Part shown: one piece after another, positions 28,368 through 37,566 of the stretch
Layout: each line of letters starts with the position of its first letter
Position numbering within the stretch: the first letter of the stretch is position 1
Assembly: GCA_913060675.1 (NCBI GenBank)
Contig: CAJXUS010000011.1
Span: 1-64,000 of the forward strand
Reading direction: 5' to 3'
Length of the DNA stretch: 64,000 nt
Origin: an uncultured Rhodospirillales bacterium
Lineage (GTDB): Bacteria > Pseudomonadota > Alphaproteobacteria > Kiloniellales > Kiloniellaceae
Notes under the pieces: generated by a model
Databases searched by the model: none
The model's input: only the letters and a program-made list of their open reading frames with translations
What the model was told of the DNA's origin: nothing
Position numbers and translations under genes: made by a program

Positions 28368-28776
28368 CGACCTATACAACAAAGAACTTTTGAAGCTGGC
28401 CAGTAAAGGGGATTGCAGCCTCGAACAACCGGATTTATCGATTACACATGACAATCCACTTTGTGGTGATCGCATCACGATCGACCTTACAATGGAAGAA
28501 AAAGTGATCAAAGATATCGGCTACAAAGCTCGGTCCTGCGCTCTGTGTAAAGCTTCGGCACAACTTCTAAAAGAAATGGCTCCGGGGCATGATTTATCCT
28601 TCTTACAAGATTTTCATAAAAAACTAAAAACCCACCTGAAAGAGAATCAACCTCTAAAATTTACAAAAGAGGGCGAATCTTACAATATATTCCAACCAGT
28701 TAGCCCCATAAAGAATCGACACACCTGTATTTTGCTTCCTTTTGAAGCACTCGCCAAGATAGAAAGAAAATATTAA
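28345..28776 (+). CDS. IscU/NifU-like iron-sulfur scaffold protein
   Basis: 143 aa from the ATG at 28345 (a second candidate is 28357); the 5' end overlaps the MobA fusion gene by about 20 bp. IscU/SufU-type cysteines are visible: NPLCGDRITID, then ARSCALCKASAQLL, and a late cysteine in RHTCILLPFEAL. Such scaffold genes often close cox clusters, perhaps supplying the [2Fe-2S] centres of CoxS. Last gene of the operon. Confidence 0.85.
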   Translation: MTAPMQSDDLYNKELLKLASKGDCSLEQPDLSITHDNPLCGDRITIDLTMEEKVIKDIGYKARSCALCKASAQLLKEMAPGHDLSFLQDFHKKLKTHLKENQPLKFTKEGESYNIFQPVSPIKNRHTCILLPFEALAKIERKY

Positions 28777-28841
28777 AACAATTGATTGTATAATCCTGTT
28801 GATCAATCATTGCAGTTTCGCTGTCTTGCCTTCAAAATTGG

Positions 28842-28871
28842 CCAAACTGTGTCATGCCAAACTGTGTCATG
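28842..28871. repeat. 15-bp tandem duplication carrying a start codon
   Basis: CCAAACTGTGTCATG occurs twice in a row (28842-28856, 28857-28871). Each copy ends in an ATG and both are in frame with the histidine kinase gene. Confidence 0.95.
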
Positions 28872-31280
28872 TTAGAGGGGTTCAGCAACAGGATGTCTAT
28901 CCAAGGAAAAATTGGTTCGCTCGTTGCCGCATTATTCCTGATGCTGATTATTTTCAGCGTCGGAATACTTTATGTAATCGTGATCCCTGAATTTGAAAAT
29001 TTGGATCGTGAGAACACAATCCACCGCGCCCAACAAATTCAAAACACTCTCCATGATGAGCTCGAAGATCTCGTGGTCTATTCAAGCGATTGGGGAATTT
29101 GGGATGATACTTATGAATATATGGAAAGCCGTGATCCTGACTTCATAACCTCGAGTGCCCCTGATGACACCTTTGAGATTACAGATATCCACCTCATGGC
29201 GTTCTTTAACATGGACAAAGAACTTGTTTGGGGCAGGTGGCTCGACAAGGAAGTAGAAGGCTACTCCGATCTTGATATTTCTTTTGTCGACGGCAAAACG
29301 GCTGCTCTACTCTCACCAGAGACTATCGTTGCAAACGGTTCTTTGTCAGGATTCGTTCAGACCAGCCGCGGCCCCATGCTCATCGCAGCCTACCCGATTT
29401 TAAAAAGTAATCAGGAAGGTCCTGCGAGAGGTATTGCTTTGACCGGGCGATACTTGGATGAAAACCGTATGGGTCAAATTGCGGAGGATCTTAATGCCAA
29501 GTTTGACACAGTTATCGACGGAAAAGTGATCGGGAAGCAAAGCGCCATGATTCCTGATGAAGTCATTCAGGACGCCTTAACCGAAAATGGCATTGGCCTC
29601 TTTAACGATCCAAATGCTGACATAATGTATTCTTACATTGATATCATCGCCATGAACGAAGTCACTTTGATGAGACTAGTGCATCCGCACCCGATGGCGA
29701 TCCTTGAAAAAGGCCAGTTTGCCATTACAACAGCCCTGCAATTGTTCGCAGCTTTCTTTGCCATTGCCCTTTTCTTCATCGTCATGTCTTTACATCGGAT
29801 TGTTGTGACCCCTCTTGCGACACTTCGAAACAAGATCACATCTCTCGCTTCAAAAGACACTCTGCCTGCTGAAAAAATATCCCAAAGCCAGTCCAATGAA
29901 CTCCTACTTGCTCTTGAAAGCTTTGATGTAATGGAAGAAGAAATTCGTCAGCATCAAAGTGAACTTGAAGACAAAGTCCGCGATAGAACCCACTGGCTTC
30001 AGGAAACCAACGATCGGCTTGAAAGTGAAGTCGAAGAAAGACAACGCACAGAGCAACATCTCCTGACTGCAAAGGTCGAAGCGGAGCAAGCCAGCAGAAG
30101 TAAATCAGAGTTTCTAGCCACCGTCAGTCATGAAATTCGCACTCCGATGAACGGGGTGGTTGGAATGACCAACCTGTTACTCGAAAGCCCCTTGGACGAT
30201 GAACAGCTTGAATACACTCAGTCCATTCGAAATTCTGCAGATCATCTATTGCTCTTAATCAACGATATTCTTGATATCTCAAAGCTTGAGGCCGGAGTTA
30301 GTCGTCTAGAGGTCAACAGCTTTAACCTGCCAGATTTAATAACATCTGTAACAAGTGTTCAAAAGCCCAAAGCGACGTCAAAAGGGCTGGAACTCAAAAC
30401 AGAAATTGACCCTCAATTACCGGAGTGGGTCAGAAGCGACCCAACAAGATTGCGTCAAATTCTTTTCAATCTGATTGGGAACGCGATTAAATTTACCGAC
30501 GAAGGGCACATCAAAATATCCGTCGCACCGCTAATGCCACGCGAAGGAACAACTCAATGGATCAAATGTTCTGTAGAGGACACAGGCATCGGGGTCAGCG
30601 TTGAGGATCAAGAGCGCATTTTTGACCGATTTACCCAGGCTGACGGATCAGCATCACGTAAACATGGTGGTGTTGGTCTCGGACTTTCCATCGCGAAACG
30701 TTTAAGCAAACAGATGGACGGTGAGATCGGCCTGGAAAGTACGCCCGAAAACGGAAGCCTGTTCTGGTTTACCATTCCGCTTGAGGTGGCAAAATCAGCC
30801 CCGGCTCCTGAGATGACAACCATCTCGTCCGACCACGATAAAACCGCACCCACTTACCCCGATATAAGTGAAACACCACTCCATATACTGGTCGCCGAAG
30901 ACAACAAGATCAATCAAATGCTCTTGTTAAAATTCCTTACCAAACGCGGGCACCGAACGGAGATCGCCATAAATGGTATAGAGGCTTTGAATTACGTGGA
31001 AAATAATTCTCCCGATATCATTCTGATGGATATTCAAATGCCTGAAATGGACGGAATTGAAGCAACCAAAGCCATTCGGGCGCTGGATGGTCACAAGGCC
31101 AAAATTCCCATTATCGCCGTGACCGCAAACGCCATGAAGGGTGATCGCGATAGCTACATTGCAGCTGGTATGAACGACTACGTTGCCAAGCCGGTGGACT
31201 TTAAAAAGCTTATGGAAGTCATAAAGACCTATGCCCCGAGCCAATATTCAGAAGCTATTCTTGAAGCTTCGGAAAATTGA
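28854..31280 (+). CDS. CHASE4 hybrid sensor histidine kinase
   Basis: 808 aa. An N-terminal membrane segment (about residues 20-45), a periplasmic CHASE4 sensor domain (SSDWGIWDDTYEYM), a second membrane segment (~290-312) with HAMP-like linker and coiled coil, then HisKA with phospho-accepting His near residue 425 (FLATVSHEIRTPMNG), HATPase_c (NLIGNAIKFTDEG, GVGLGLSIAKRL), and a receiver domain with Asp near 725 (DIILMDIQMPEMDG). No response-regulator gene is adjacent. Start is ambiguous: ATGs at 28854 and 28869 are both in the duplicated repeat, and 28893 (MSIQGKIGS) fits family N-termini best. Confidence 0.95.
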   Translation: MPNCVMLEGFSNRMSIQGKIGSLVAALFLMLIIFSVGILYVIVIPEFENLDRENTIHRAQQIQNTLHDELEDLVVYSSDWGIWDDTYEYMESRDPDFITSSAPDDTFEITDIHLMAFFNMDKELVWGRWLDKEVEGYSDLDISFVDGKTAALLSPETIVANGSLSGFVQTSRGPMLIAAYPILKSNQEGPARGIALTGRYLDENRMGQIAEDLNAKFDTVIDGKVIGKQSAMIPDEVIQDALTENGIGLFNDPNADIMYSYIDIIAMNEVTLMRLVHPHPMAILEKGQFAITTALQLFAAFFAIALFFIVMSLHRIVVTPLATLRNKITSLASKDTLPAEKISQSQSNELLLALESFDVMEEEIRQHQSELEDKVRDRTHWLQETNDRLESEVEERQRTEQHLLTAKVEAEQASRSKSEFLATVSHEIRTPMNGVVGMTNLLLESPLDDEQLEYTQSIRNSADHLLLLINDILDISKLEAGVSRLEVNSFNLPDLITSVTSVQKPKATSKGLELKTEIDPQLPEWVRSDPTRLRQILFNLIGNAIKFTDEGHIKISVAPLMPREGTTQWIKCSVEDTGIGVSVEDQERIFDRFTQADGSASRKHGGVGLGLSIAKRLSKQMDGEIGLESTPENGSLFWFTIPLEVAKSAPAPEMTTISSDHDKTAPTYPDISETPLHILVAEDNKINQMLLLKFLTKRGHRTEIAINGIEALNYVENNSPDIILMDIQMPEMDGIEATKAIRALDGHKAKIPIIAVTANAMKGDRDSYIAAGMNDYVAKPVDFKKLMEVIKTYAPSQYSEAILEASEN

Positions 31281-31340
31281 GCCCACTCGTGTTCTATAAG
31301 TAGATACCCGTTTATAACCTCGTTTATAGGTCCCCATTAC

Positions 31341-31443
31341 AGGCTGTAACCTTAACCACACCAGAAGTTACACGCCTAGAATACGACCTCCAAAAAAAGA
31401 TGACACGCCAACGATTGTCACCCATTTCCAGGTGACAATCGTT
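31341..31443. repeat. Two intergenic hairpins after the hybrid kinase
   Basis: An imperfect hairpin (AGGCTGTAAC, 31341-31350, with GTTACAC-GCCT, 31367-31377) is followed by a perfect 13-bp stem: AACGATTGTCACC (31410-31422) and GGTGACAATCGTT (31431-31443). No T-run follows the second, so it is not a classical terminator. The kinase and the next gene are separated by 282 bp of such sequence. Confidence 0.8.
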
Positions 31444-31562
31444 CAGAGCTCTTGTGTGATTTGCCCCAAGTTTCTAAGCTCTGCGCAATTCAATCACTCT
31501 TTGGGCGATAAGATTGTCTTTTAAATTATCCCCAAATTACCCAGAAAGACGAGGAGCAGAAA

Positions 31563-32432
31563 ATGGCGAAGGTTGCGTTTATTGGTTTGGGAGTTATGGG
31601 CTATCCAATGGCGGGGCATTTGGCTGCCAAAGGTCATGACGTTAGGGTATATAACCGTACAGGAGCCAAGTCAGAGGCTTGGGTCAAGGAACACGGTGGC
31701 AGTAAGGGCGATACTCCACGCGCTGCTTGCGAAGGTGCCGAAATTATTTTTTGCTGCGTAGGTAACGACGACGATTTACGTTCTGTTGTTCTTGGAGATG
31801 ACGGCATCTTCGCCGGTATGTCCGCCGATGCCGTTCTTGTTGATCACACCACAGCTTCTGCTGATGTCGCTCGCGAACTCGGTGCCATTGCCACGGATAA
31901 AGGCCTTCACTTTATCGATGCTCCGGTTTCCGGTGGTCAGGCTGGTGCTGAAAACGGTGTTCTGACCGTCATGTGTGGTGGAGAACAAGCTGCCTTTGAT
32001 CGTATTCAGCCTGTGGCAGATTGCTTTTCGCGCGCCGTTACTCTTATGGGGCCTGTTGGTTCTGGTCAGCTAACCAAGATGGTCAACCAGATCGCCATCG
32101 CCGGGGTGGTTCAGGGCCTAAGTGAAGCCATGAACTTTGGCCAAAAAGCCGACCTTGATATGGAAAAAGTTATCGACGTGATTTCAAAGGGTGCCGCCGG
32201 TTCCTGGCAGATGGAAAACCGTGGATCGACCATGTGTAAGGGCGAGTTCGAATTTGGCTTTGCCGTAGACTGGATGCGTAAAGATCTCGGTATTTGCTTT
32301 GACGAATCAAAACGCAATGGCGCCCGTCTGCCGGTTACCCATCTTGTTGATCAATTCTATGCTCAGGTTCAAGGCCGCGGCGGCAAACGCTGGGATACGT
32401 CCAGTCTGGTACACCTGCTTCAAAACGACTAA
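31563..32432 (+). CDS. 3-hydroxyisobutyrate dehydrogenase-like NAD(P)-binding oxidoreductase
   Basis: 289 aa, beta-hydroxyacid dehydrogenase family. N-terminal Rossmann motif VAFIGLGVMGYPMAGHL, substrate-binding motif FIDAPVSGGQAGAENG, catalytic lysine in SGQLTKMVNQ. It reduces or oxidises short beta-hydroxy acids such as 3-hydroxyisobutyrate, tartronate semialdehyde or glyoxylate; no neighbouring pathway gene specifies the substrate. GAGGAG precedes the ATG. Confidence 0.93.
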   Translation: MAKVAFIGLGVMGYPMAGHLAAKGHDVRVYNRTGAKSEAWVKEHGGSKGDTPRAACEGAEIIFCCVGNDDDLRSVVLGDDGIFAGMSADAVLVDHTTASADVARELGAIATDKGLHFIDAPVSGGQAGAENGVLTVMCGGEQAAFDRIQPVADCFSRAVTLMGPVGSGQLTKMVNQIAIAGVVQGLSEAMNFGQKADLDMEKVIDVISKGAAGSWQMENRGSTMCKGEFEFGFAVDWMRKDLGICFDESKRNGARLPVTHLVDQFYAQVQGRGGKRWDTSSLVHLLQND

Positions 32433-32500
32433 TTCGAGAACTACGAAATCAGCAGTATGGCGTTAAGCTGTGCTGCTGATTTATATTCTGAATATTAGCT

Positions 32501-33301
32501 CTATTGCCCCCAGAGCTGAAGACCTGCTTCTTCCGAGGACGCAATACCACAAAGCACCGTGGTATCCAGCTTGAGACCACATCTTTCGACCATCCGTTGA
32601 GATATTTTATTTTCTGCGGATACCTGTTCGTAAAAACTATTGGCACCGAGCTTGGTAATACAACTCCGCACCATCTCTGCATTGACCTGTACGCCTAGCC
32701 CGTTTCCACGGTGGTTAGCATCAACCGCAACCAGACCGCCCCATCCCGTATTACTATGTTCACTGTGGTCGTTATGAGCAAAATAACCATAGGCCATAGC
32801 AACAATTTCACCACAAGATTTACGCACCACCTTGGTACAGGCATCTACGGACTGACCAGAAAGCATCAAACCAGATACTGGGGGGATACCATTGTTTGAT
32901 AAAAAGGTTTGGACTTCTTTGATAAGTTCCGGATTGTGGAGCTCTTCTTCAGGGATAAACGAGAGTTCTTCTGGTAATATCTTGCGAACAAGAGGTTCGG
33001 TGGCTTTCAAGATATCTGTTGCGGACCCTGTAAACACATTCCAAAAGTTAATTCCAAAACCCTCTGCAGATAACTTATCACGTACCGCTTCTATGGTGTT
33101 GGCTGGTATCATGCGAAAACCAAATCGGCCATCACGCTTTAGATGCGCAAAGATAACATCCCAACCAAGCACATCTGGATCATCACACCCCAAGCATCGT
33201 CCAGGATGACACGCGCCCGCCGTCGAATACATCCAGTTGGTGTATTCGTCAGCTTTGCGCTGCAGTCGCACTTGTATGTCCGTGCCGAAATATTGTTCCA
33301 T
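32501..33301 (-). CDS. GNAT-family N-acetyltransferase
   Basis: 266 aa from the ATG at 33299-33301, with AGGGG 5 nt upstream; ten extra upstream codons are less likely. The C-terminal ~130 residues form the GNAT domain, with the acetyl-CoA loop VDANHRGNGLGVQVNAEMV. The N-terminal part is rich in cysteine/histidine (ACHPGRCLGCDD) and resembles no common domain I recognise; it may bind metal. Substrate unknown. Confidence 0.85.
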   Translation of the reverse strand: MEQYFGTDIQVRLQRKADEYTNWMYSTAGACHPGRCLGCDDPDVLGWDVIFAHLKRDGRFGFRMIPANTIEAVRDKLSAEGFGINFWNVFTGSATDILKATEPLVRKILPEELSFIPEEELHNPELIKEVQTFLSNNGIPPVSGLMLSGQSVDACTKVVRKSCGEIVAMAYGYFAHNDHSEHSNTGWGGLVAVDANHRGNGLGVQVNAEMVRSCITKLGANSFYEQVSAENKISQRMVERCGLKLDTTVLCGIASSEEAGLQLWGQ

Positions 33302-33448
33302 AACACCCCTATGACAAGAACAGTCTATCAATAGATTGTGAAGGAAACCTTGGTGGCCTGCAAATACCTAATGCAGCCTTGCTCCGGCCTTATGCTACCG
33401 TCATGATGGCACAAATTTCAATTTTGCGGCCAAAAGAGAAAGAACCCC

Positions 33449-34513
33449 ATGTTTCATAGCTTTTTTAAATCAAAAAAATGGGCGCGGTGGGCCTATGGTG
33501 GAGGCTCAGTTCTTATCCTGTCGCTATGGATACAGGTTCAATTCACTGTTGCCATCAATGTTTGGTACAAAGGATTTTACGACCTATTACAAAATGCCAA
33601 GGACTACTACGAAAAATCAGATGAAGGTATCACCCTTTTTTATGATAAATTAGTTGGTATCGATTATGTTTTAAATGGGTTTGAAGGAGAGCCTTCATTT
33701 TTAACTCTCGCATTTCCATACATAATTATTGCAACAATTACTGGATGGTTCACAAGAGTTTATACGTTACAATGGCGTGAAGCGATTACCTTTAACTTTA
33801 TCCCCCGGTGGCGCTCTGTAGAAGAGGAAATCGAAGGTGCCTCACAGCGAATTCAGGAAGATTGTTACAAATTTGCAGATATAGTTCAAAGCCTTGGATT
33901 ACAGGTTGTTCGTGCTATAATGACCTTAATTGCTTTTATACCAATACTTTGGAGCCTAAGTGATAAAGTTGACATCCCTATTTTAAGAGACATAGAGGGA
34001 TCTTTAGTATGGCTGGCCTTTTTAGTTTCCTTAGGTGGATTAGTAATTTCATGGGTTGTGGGTAGCAAACTACCTGGCTTGGAATACAACAATCAAAAAG
34101 TAGAAGCTGCTTTTAGAAAAGACCTCGTTCTTGGAGAAGATAATAAAGCCCAATATGCACAACCCGAAACTTTGTTTGAACTTTTTACAGGCATACGATT
34201 TAACTATCGGCGTCTATTTTGGCACTACGGGTATTTTGATCTTTGGGCTATTTTCTACGATCAGTTTATGTCAATCGCACCATACCTAATAATGGGCCCA
34301 AGCTTATTTACAGGAAAAATTTTACTTGGAGTTATGATTCAAGTTTCCAACGCGTTTGCTAAAGTACATGGAAGCTTCTCTCTTTTCCTCCACAATTGGA
34401 CAAGAATAACTGAATTAAGATCTATTTACCGACGGATCCATGAATTTGAACACAACTTACGTAAGTATGAGAAACCACAACCAAATTCAGCCCTCCCTAT
34501 TCCTGGAGAATAA
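33449..34513 (+). CDS. SbmA/BacA-like membrane transporter
   Basis: 354 aa, about six hydrophobic segments, no ABC ATPase domain. It matches the SbmA/BacA-like transmembrane region (WIQVQFTVAINVWYKGFYDLL near the N-terminus, then RWREAITFNFIPRW-like QWREAITFNFIPRW). Family members use the proton gradient to import antimicrobial peptides and are needed by Rhizobium for symbiosis. It is more AT-rich than its neighbours, which may reflect transfer. It ends in a strong terminator and has no operon partner. Confidence 0.88.
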   Translation: MFHSFFKSKKWARWAYGGGSVLILSLWIQVQFTVAINVWYKGFYDLLQNAKDYYEKSDEGITLFYDKLVGIDYVLNGFEGEPSFLTLAFPYIIIATITGWFTRVYTLQWREAITFNFIPRWRSVEEEIEGASQRIQEDCYKFADIVQSLGLQVVRAIMTLIAFIPILWSLSDKVDIPILRDIEGSLVWLAFLVSLGGLVISWVVGSKLPGLEYNNQKVEAAFRKDLVLGEDNKAQYAQPETLFELFTGIRFNYRRLFWHYGYFDLWAIFYDQFMSIAPYLIMGPSLFTGKILLGVMIQVSNAFAKVHGSFSLFLHNWTRITELRSIYRRIHEFEHNLRKYEKPQPNSALPIPGE

Positions 34514-34532
34514 TTCAACCTATGTCATTGAT

Positions 34533-34561
34533 AAAAGCAGCAGGGAAACTTGCTGCTTTTT
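34533..34561 (+). terminator. Terminator after the SbmA/BacA-like gene
   Basis: AAAAGCAGCA (34533-34542) and TGCTGCTTTT (34551-34560) form a perfect 10-bp stem with an 8-nt loop and a T-tail. Confidence 0.92.
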
Positions 34562-34673
34562 CACATTCTTGCGGTAAACACCCCACCACCTGTCATCAGG
34601 CTTTGCGCCGCGAAATCTCTCATGATTAACTCTCCGTAAATTCAATAATACAAAGAATTACCCGGAGAAGACC

Positions 34674-35633
34674 ATGACAAATAAAGATCTCCTGACCGTT
34701 GGCTTAGCCCAGATCACCCCAGTTTGGCTCAACCGTGAGGCCACTTTGGTAAAGATCGCGGACTATATAAATCAAGCCGCCGATCAAGGCTGTGATCTCG
34801 TCGGTTTTGGTGAGGCTTTGGCGCCCGGGTATCCTTTCTGGCTCGATCGCACCGATGGCGCACGTTTTAACAACGACATCCAAAAAGAAATCCACGCCAA
34901 GTACCTCGACGAGGGCGTCTGCATTGAACGTGGTGATCTCACAAGTATCTGTGAGCTAGCAAAGGCGCGCTCAATCGCAGTTTATGTCGGCATCATGGAA
35001 CGTCCCTTGGATCGTGCAGGACATAGCCTCTATTGCACACTGGTTTATATCGACAAACTGGGCGAGATCGGCTCCGTCCACCGTAAGTTAATGCCAACTT
35101 ACGAAGAACGTCTCGCCTGGGCACCGGGGGATGGCCACGGCCTTCGCACGCATCCGATTGGCGAATTCACCGTCGGTGGCCTGAACTGTTGGGAAAACTG
35201 GATGCCGCTGGCGCGTGCTTCGCTCTATGCTCAAGGCGAAGATCTACATTTTTCCTGTTGGCCTGGGGGCGATCACAACACCCACGACCTTCCCGGTTTT
35301 ATCGCTAAAGAATCCCGCTCTTACACCATGTTTGTCTGTGGCCTGATGCGTATCGAAGATATTGCCAACGATATTCCATACGCAGATTTGATCAGAGCAG
35401 GTGAAAGTACAGGGTTCCTTGCCAATGGCGGATCGTGCCTAATGGGACCTGACGGAAAGTGGGTGATTGAGCCGATAGTCGGTGAAGAACGTCTCGCTGT
35501 TGCGACCATCGACCACAAACTGGTCCGGCGTGAACGGCAGAATTTTGATCCTGCAGGGCACTATTCTCGCCCGGATGTGACACAGCTAACCGTTAACAGA
35601 GCTCGTCAATCCACAGTAATTTTAAAAGACTAG
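34674..35633 (+). CDS. Nitrilase (carbon-nitrogen hydrolase superfamily)
   Basis: 319 aa, cytoplasmic. The catalytic triad is visible: Glu in LVGFGEALAPGYPFW, Lys in HRKLMPTYEERL and Cys in LNCWENWMPLAR. The GYPFW and CWENWMPLAR forms are those of true nitrilases (nitrile to carboxylate plus ammonia) rather than amidases. GGAG precedes the ATG. No nitrile-related partner gene; the next gene is on the other strand. Confidence 0.92.
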   Translation: MTNKDLLTVGLAQITPVWLNREATLVKIADYINQAADQGCDLVGFGEALAPGYPFWLDRTDGARFNNDIQKEIHAKYLDEGVCIERGDLTSICELAKARSIAVYVGIMERPLDRAGHSLYCTLVYIDKLGEIGSVHRKLMPTYEERLAWAPGDGHGLRTHPIGEFTVGGLNCWENWMPLARASLYAQGEDLHFSCWPGGDHNTHDLPGFIAKESRSYTMFVCGLMRIEDIANDIPYADLIRAGESTGFLANGGSCLMGPDGKWVIEPIVGEERLAVATIDHKLVRRERQNFDPAGHYSRPDVTQLTVNRARQSTVILKD

Positions 35634-35642
35634 GATCAAATT

Positions 35643-37331
35643 TTAGTACAGGGATTGAACACCCGGTTTAGTTCCTGCTTTTCCTACGTCAGTAATTTTC
35701 TCGGGCTTATTCGACAAAACCTTCTTGTCTATTACCCGCGTACTTGGAAGCCTGATGTGTACGGATGTCCCTTCGTCCAATTGGCTTTCGATTTGGACAG
35801 TCCCCCCATGTAGGTCAACCAAGGACTTTACGATATGGAGGCCGAGCCCGGTTCCATCATGACTTCGCGTAAGAGCTTCACCGGCTTGATGGAATGGCTC
35901 CATAACAAGGACGAGATCTTCCGGGCTTATTCCAATCCCTCGGTCAACAACATCGAAGCACATATCACCACTATCAGATAGTGATATGGATGCAGAGACT
36001 TTTCCGCCTGCAGTCGAGAATTTCACGGCGTTTGAAAGTACGTTTATCAATATCTGTTTAATCCGCCGCGGATCGCCATAAAGGTAAGGTAAATCTTCAG
36101 GCAAGTCCAAATTGAAAGAGATATTTTGGCTCTCTGCCCGATACACAATCATTTTGTAGCTCGAATTCATGAGATCGATGAGGTCGATCTCACATTCTCT
36201 CAGATCTATCTCTCCGGTTTCTAACTTTGATACATCAAGAACATCATTGAGAACTTCAAGCAGGTGTACACCCGCATCATTTATATCAACCGAATAATCG
36301 CGATACCTTTCTTGTCCAAGAGGACCAAAGGCTTCATTTTTCAACAATTCAGAAAACCCGATAATACAGTTTAGCGGCGTACGTAATTCATGGCTCATAT
36401 TGGCAAGGAACTCCGTTTTGGCCCGACTTGCCACTTGCTCCTTGCCCATAGCTTTTGTTAACCGCTCTTCCGTTTCTATCCTGTGAAGCAGCTCAGCCTG
36501 CAGTTCAACCGTGCGTAAACCAACCCGTTTTTCGAGACTTTTATTCGCTTCTTCTAGCGCTTCAGCCGCTTTTTTTCGGGCTGTAACATCGGTGTAGGTG
36601 GTAACAAATCCATCTTGAACAGGATTACCATTAACAGCAACGACGCTTCCATTTTTTCGAGTTCGTTCTAGATAATGCGGCTCGAACTTATAAGACAGTG
36701 CCATTCTCTCGTTGACCTGTTCCTCAACGTTGCCATGGCCATATTCGCCTTTTTCAGCATTATATCTAAATAAATCAGCAAGTGGCGTTCCTGGTTTTCC
36801 CAATTCTCGCGGAAAATCCATCAGCTCTAGAAAGCGATCATTGCAAAGAACCAGATTACAATTACGATCAAACAGAGAAATCCCTTGAGTGATGCTCTCA
36901 ACAACAGTTTGTAACTGCCCTGCAATTGCCGTAAGCCCTCCGACAAGACAAGAAGAAGCATCACTTACAATGAGCGACAAACCACCGTCGGTCATCTGAG
37001 CTGTTCGCAATTGTATCAGCAACTGGTTAGATTTTTGGAAAACCACGGGTTGACCAAGACCAAGAAAGTAGAGCCATTCATCGAGAACCTGATTATTTTT
37101 TTCTTCAGGCTTGGCTTGTTGATCTTGTTCGACACACGATAATAAAATCTGTGAGAGTGGCGTATTTGGTTTAACCAAGTCACTTGCCAGACCCAAAATT
37201 TCTTGAAAATCTGCATCACACGCTATGAGCGCATGATTGGCATTAAAGAAAGCAACCGCTTGCTTTGGTAGATAAAGTGGACTTGTTGGATGAGTATTCC
37301 CCATCTCATTATGGTGCTTTTTTTTTCCCAT
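35643..37331 (-). CDS. PAS-domain sensor histidine kinase
   Basis: 562 aa, no membrane segments, so cytoplasmic. One or two PAS-like domains in the first ~260 residues (the second around ITQGISLFDRNCNLVLCNDRF, shown in part), a short coiled coil, HisKA with His near residue 314 (FLANMSHELRTPLN), and HATPase_c (NVLSNAVKFSTAGG, GTGLGLHIVKSL). No receiver domain and no adjacent response regulator. GAGG lies 8 nt before the ATG. The codons after the start contain a run of nine A. Confidence 0.94.
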   Translation of the reverse strand: MGKKKHHNEMGNTHPTSPLYLPKQAVAFFNANHALIACDADFQEILGLASDLVKPNTPLSQILLSCVEQDQQAKPEEKNNQVLDEWLYFLGLGQPVVFQKSNQLLIQLRTAQMTDGGLSLIVSDASSCLVGGLTAIAGQLQTVVESITQGISLFDRNCNLVLCNDRFLELMDFPRELGKPGTPLADLFRYNAEKGEYGHGNVEEQVNERMALSYKFEPHYLERTRKNGSVVAVNGNPVQDGFVTTYTDVTARKKAAEALEEANKSLEKRVGLRTVELQAELLHRIETEERLTKAMGKEQVASRAKTEFLANMSHELRTPLNCIIGFSELLKNEAFGPLGQERYRDYSVDINDAGVHLLEVLNDVLDVSKLETGEIDLRECEIDLIDLMNSSYKMIVYRAESQNISFNLDLPEDLPYLYGDPRRIKQILINVLSNAVKFSTAGGKVSASISLSDSGDMCFDVVDRGIGISPEDLVLVMEPFHQAGEALTRSHDGTGLGLHIVKSLVDLHGGTVQIESQLDEGTSVHIRLPSTRVIDKKVLSNKPEKITDVGKAGTKPGVQSLY

Positions 37332-37566
37332 ACATTCGACCTCAGGTGTGTTTATCGGCTTGTTTACCAGCCTTGGTCGAAAAGAGTAGCGACCAAATCC
37401 TTAAAAATTGGTTGCACCACAATACAAACCTTGACCTCATCCCCTCAAAGGTCGTTAGATATTTCACAATAGACGTTCAACACTCTGCCCCTTCATCGAC
37501 TATTTCCTCGTCGTCAAAAGCAAAATTAACAATGATTGGGAATTTTCAAATAGGTATGACAACAGT

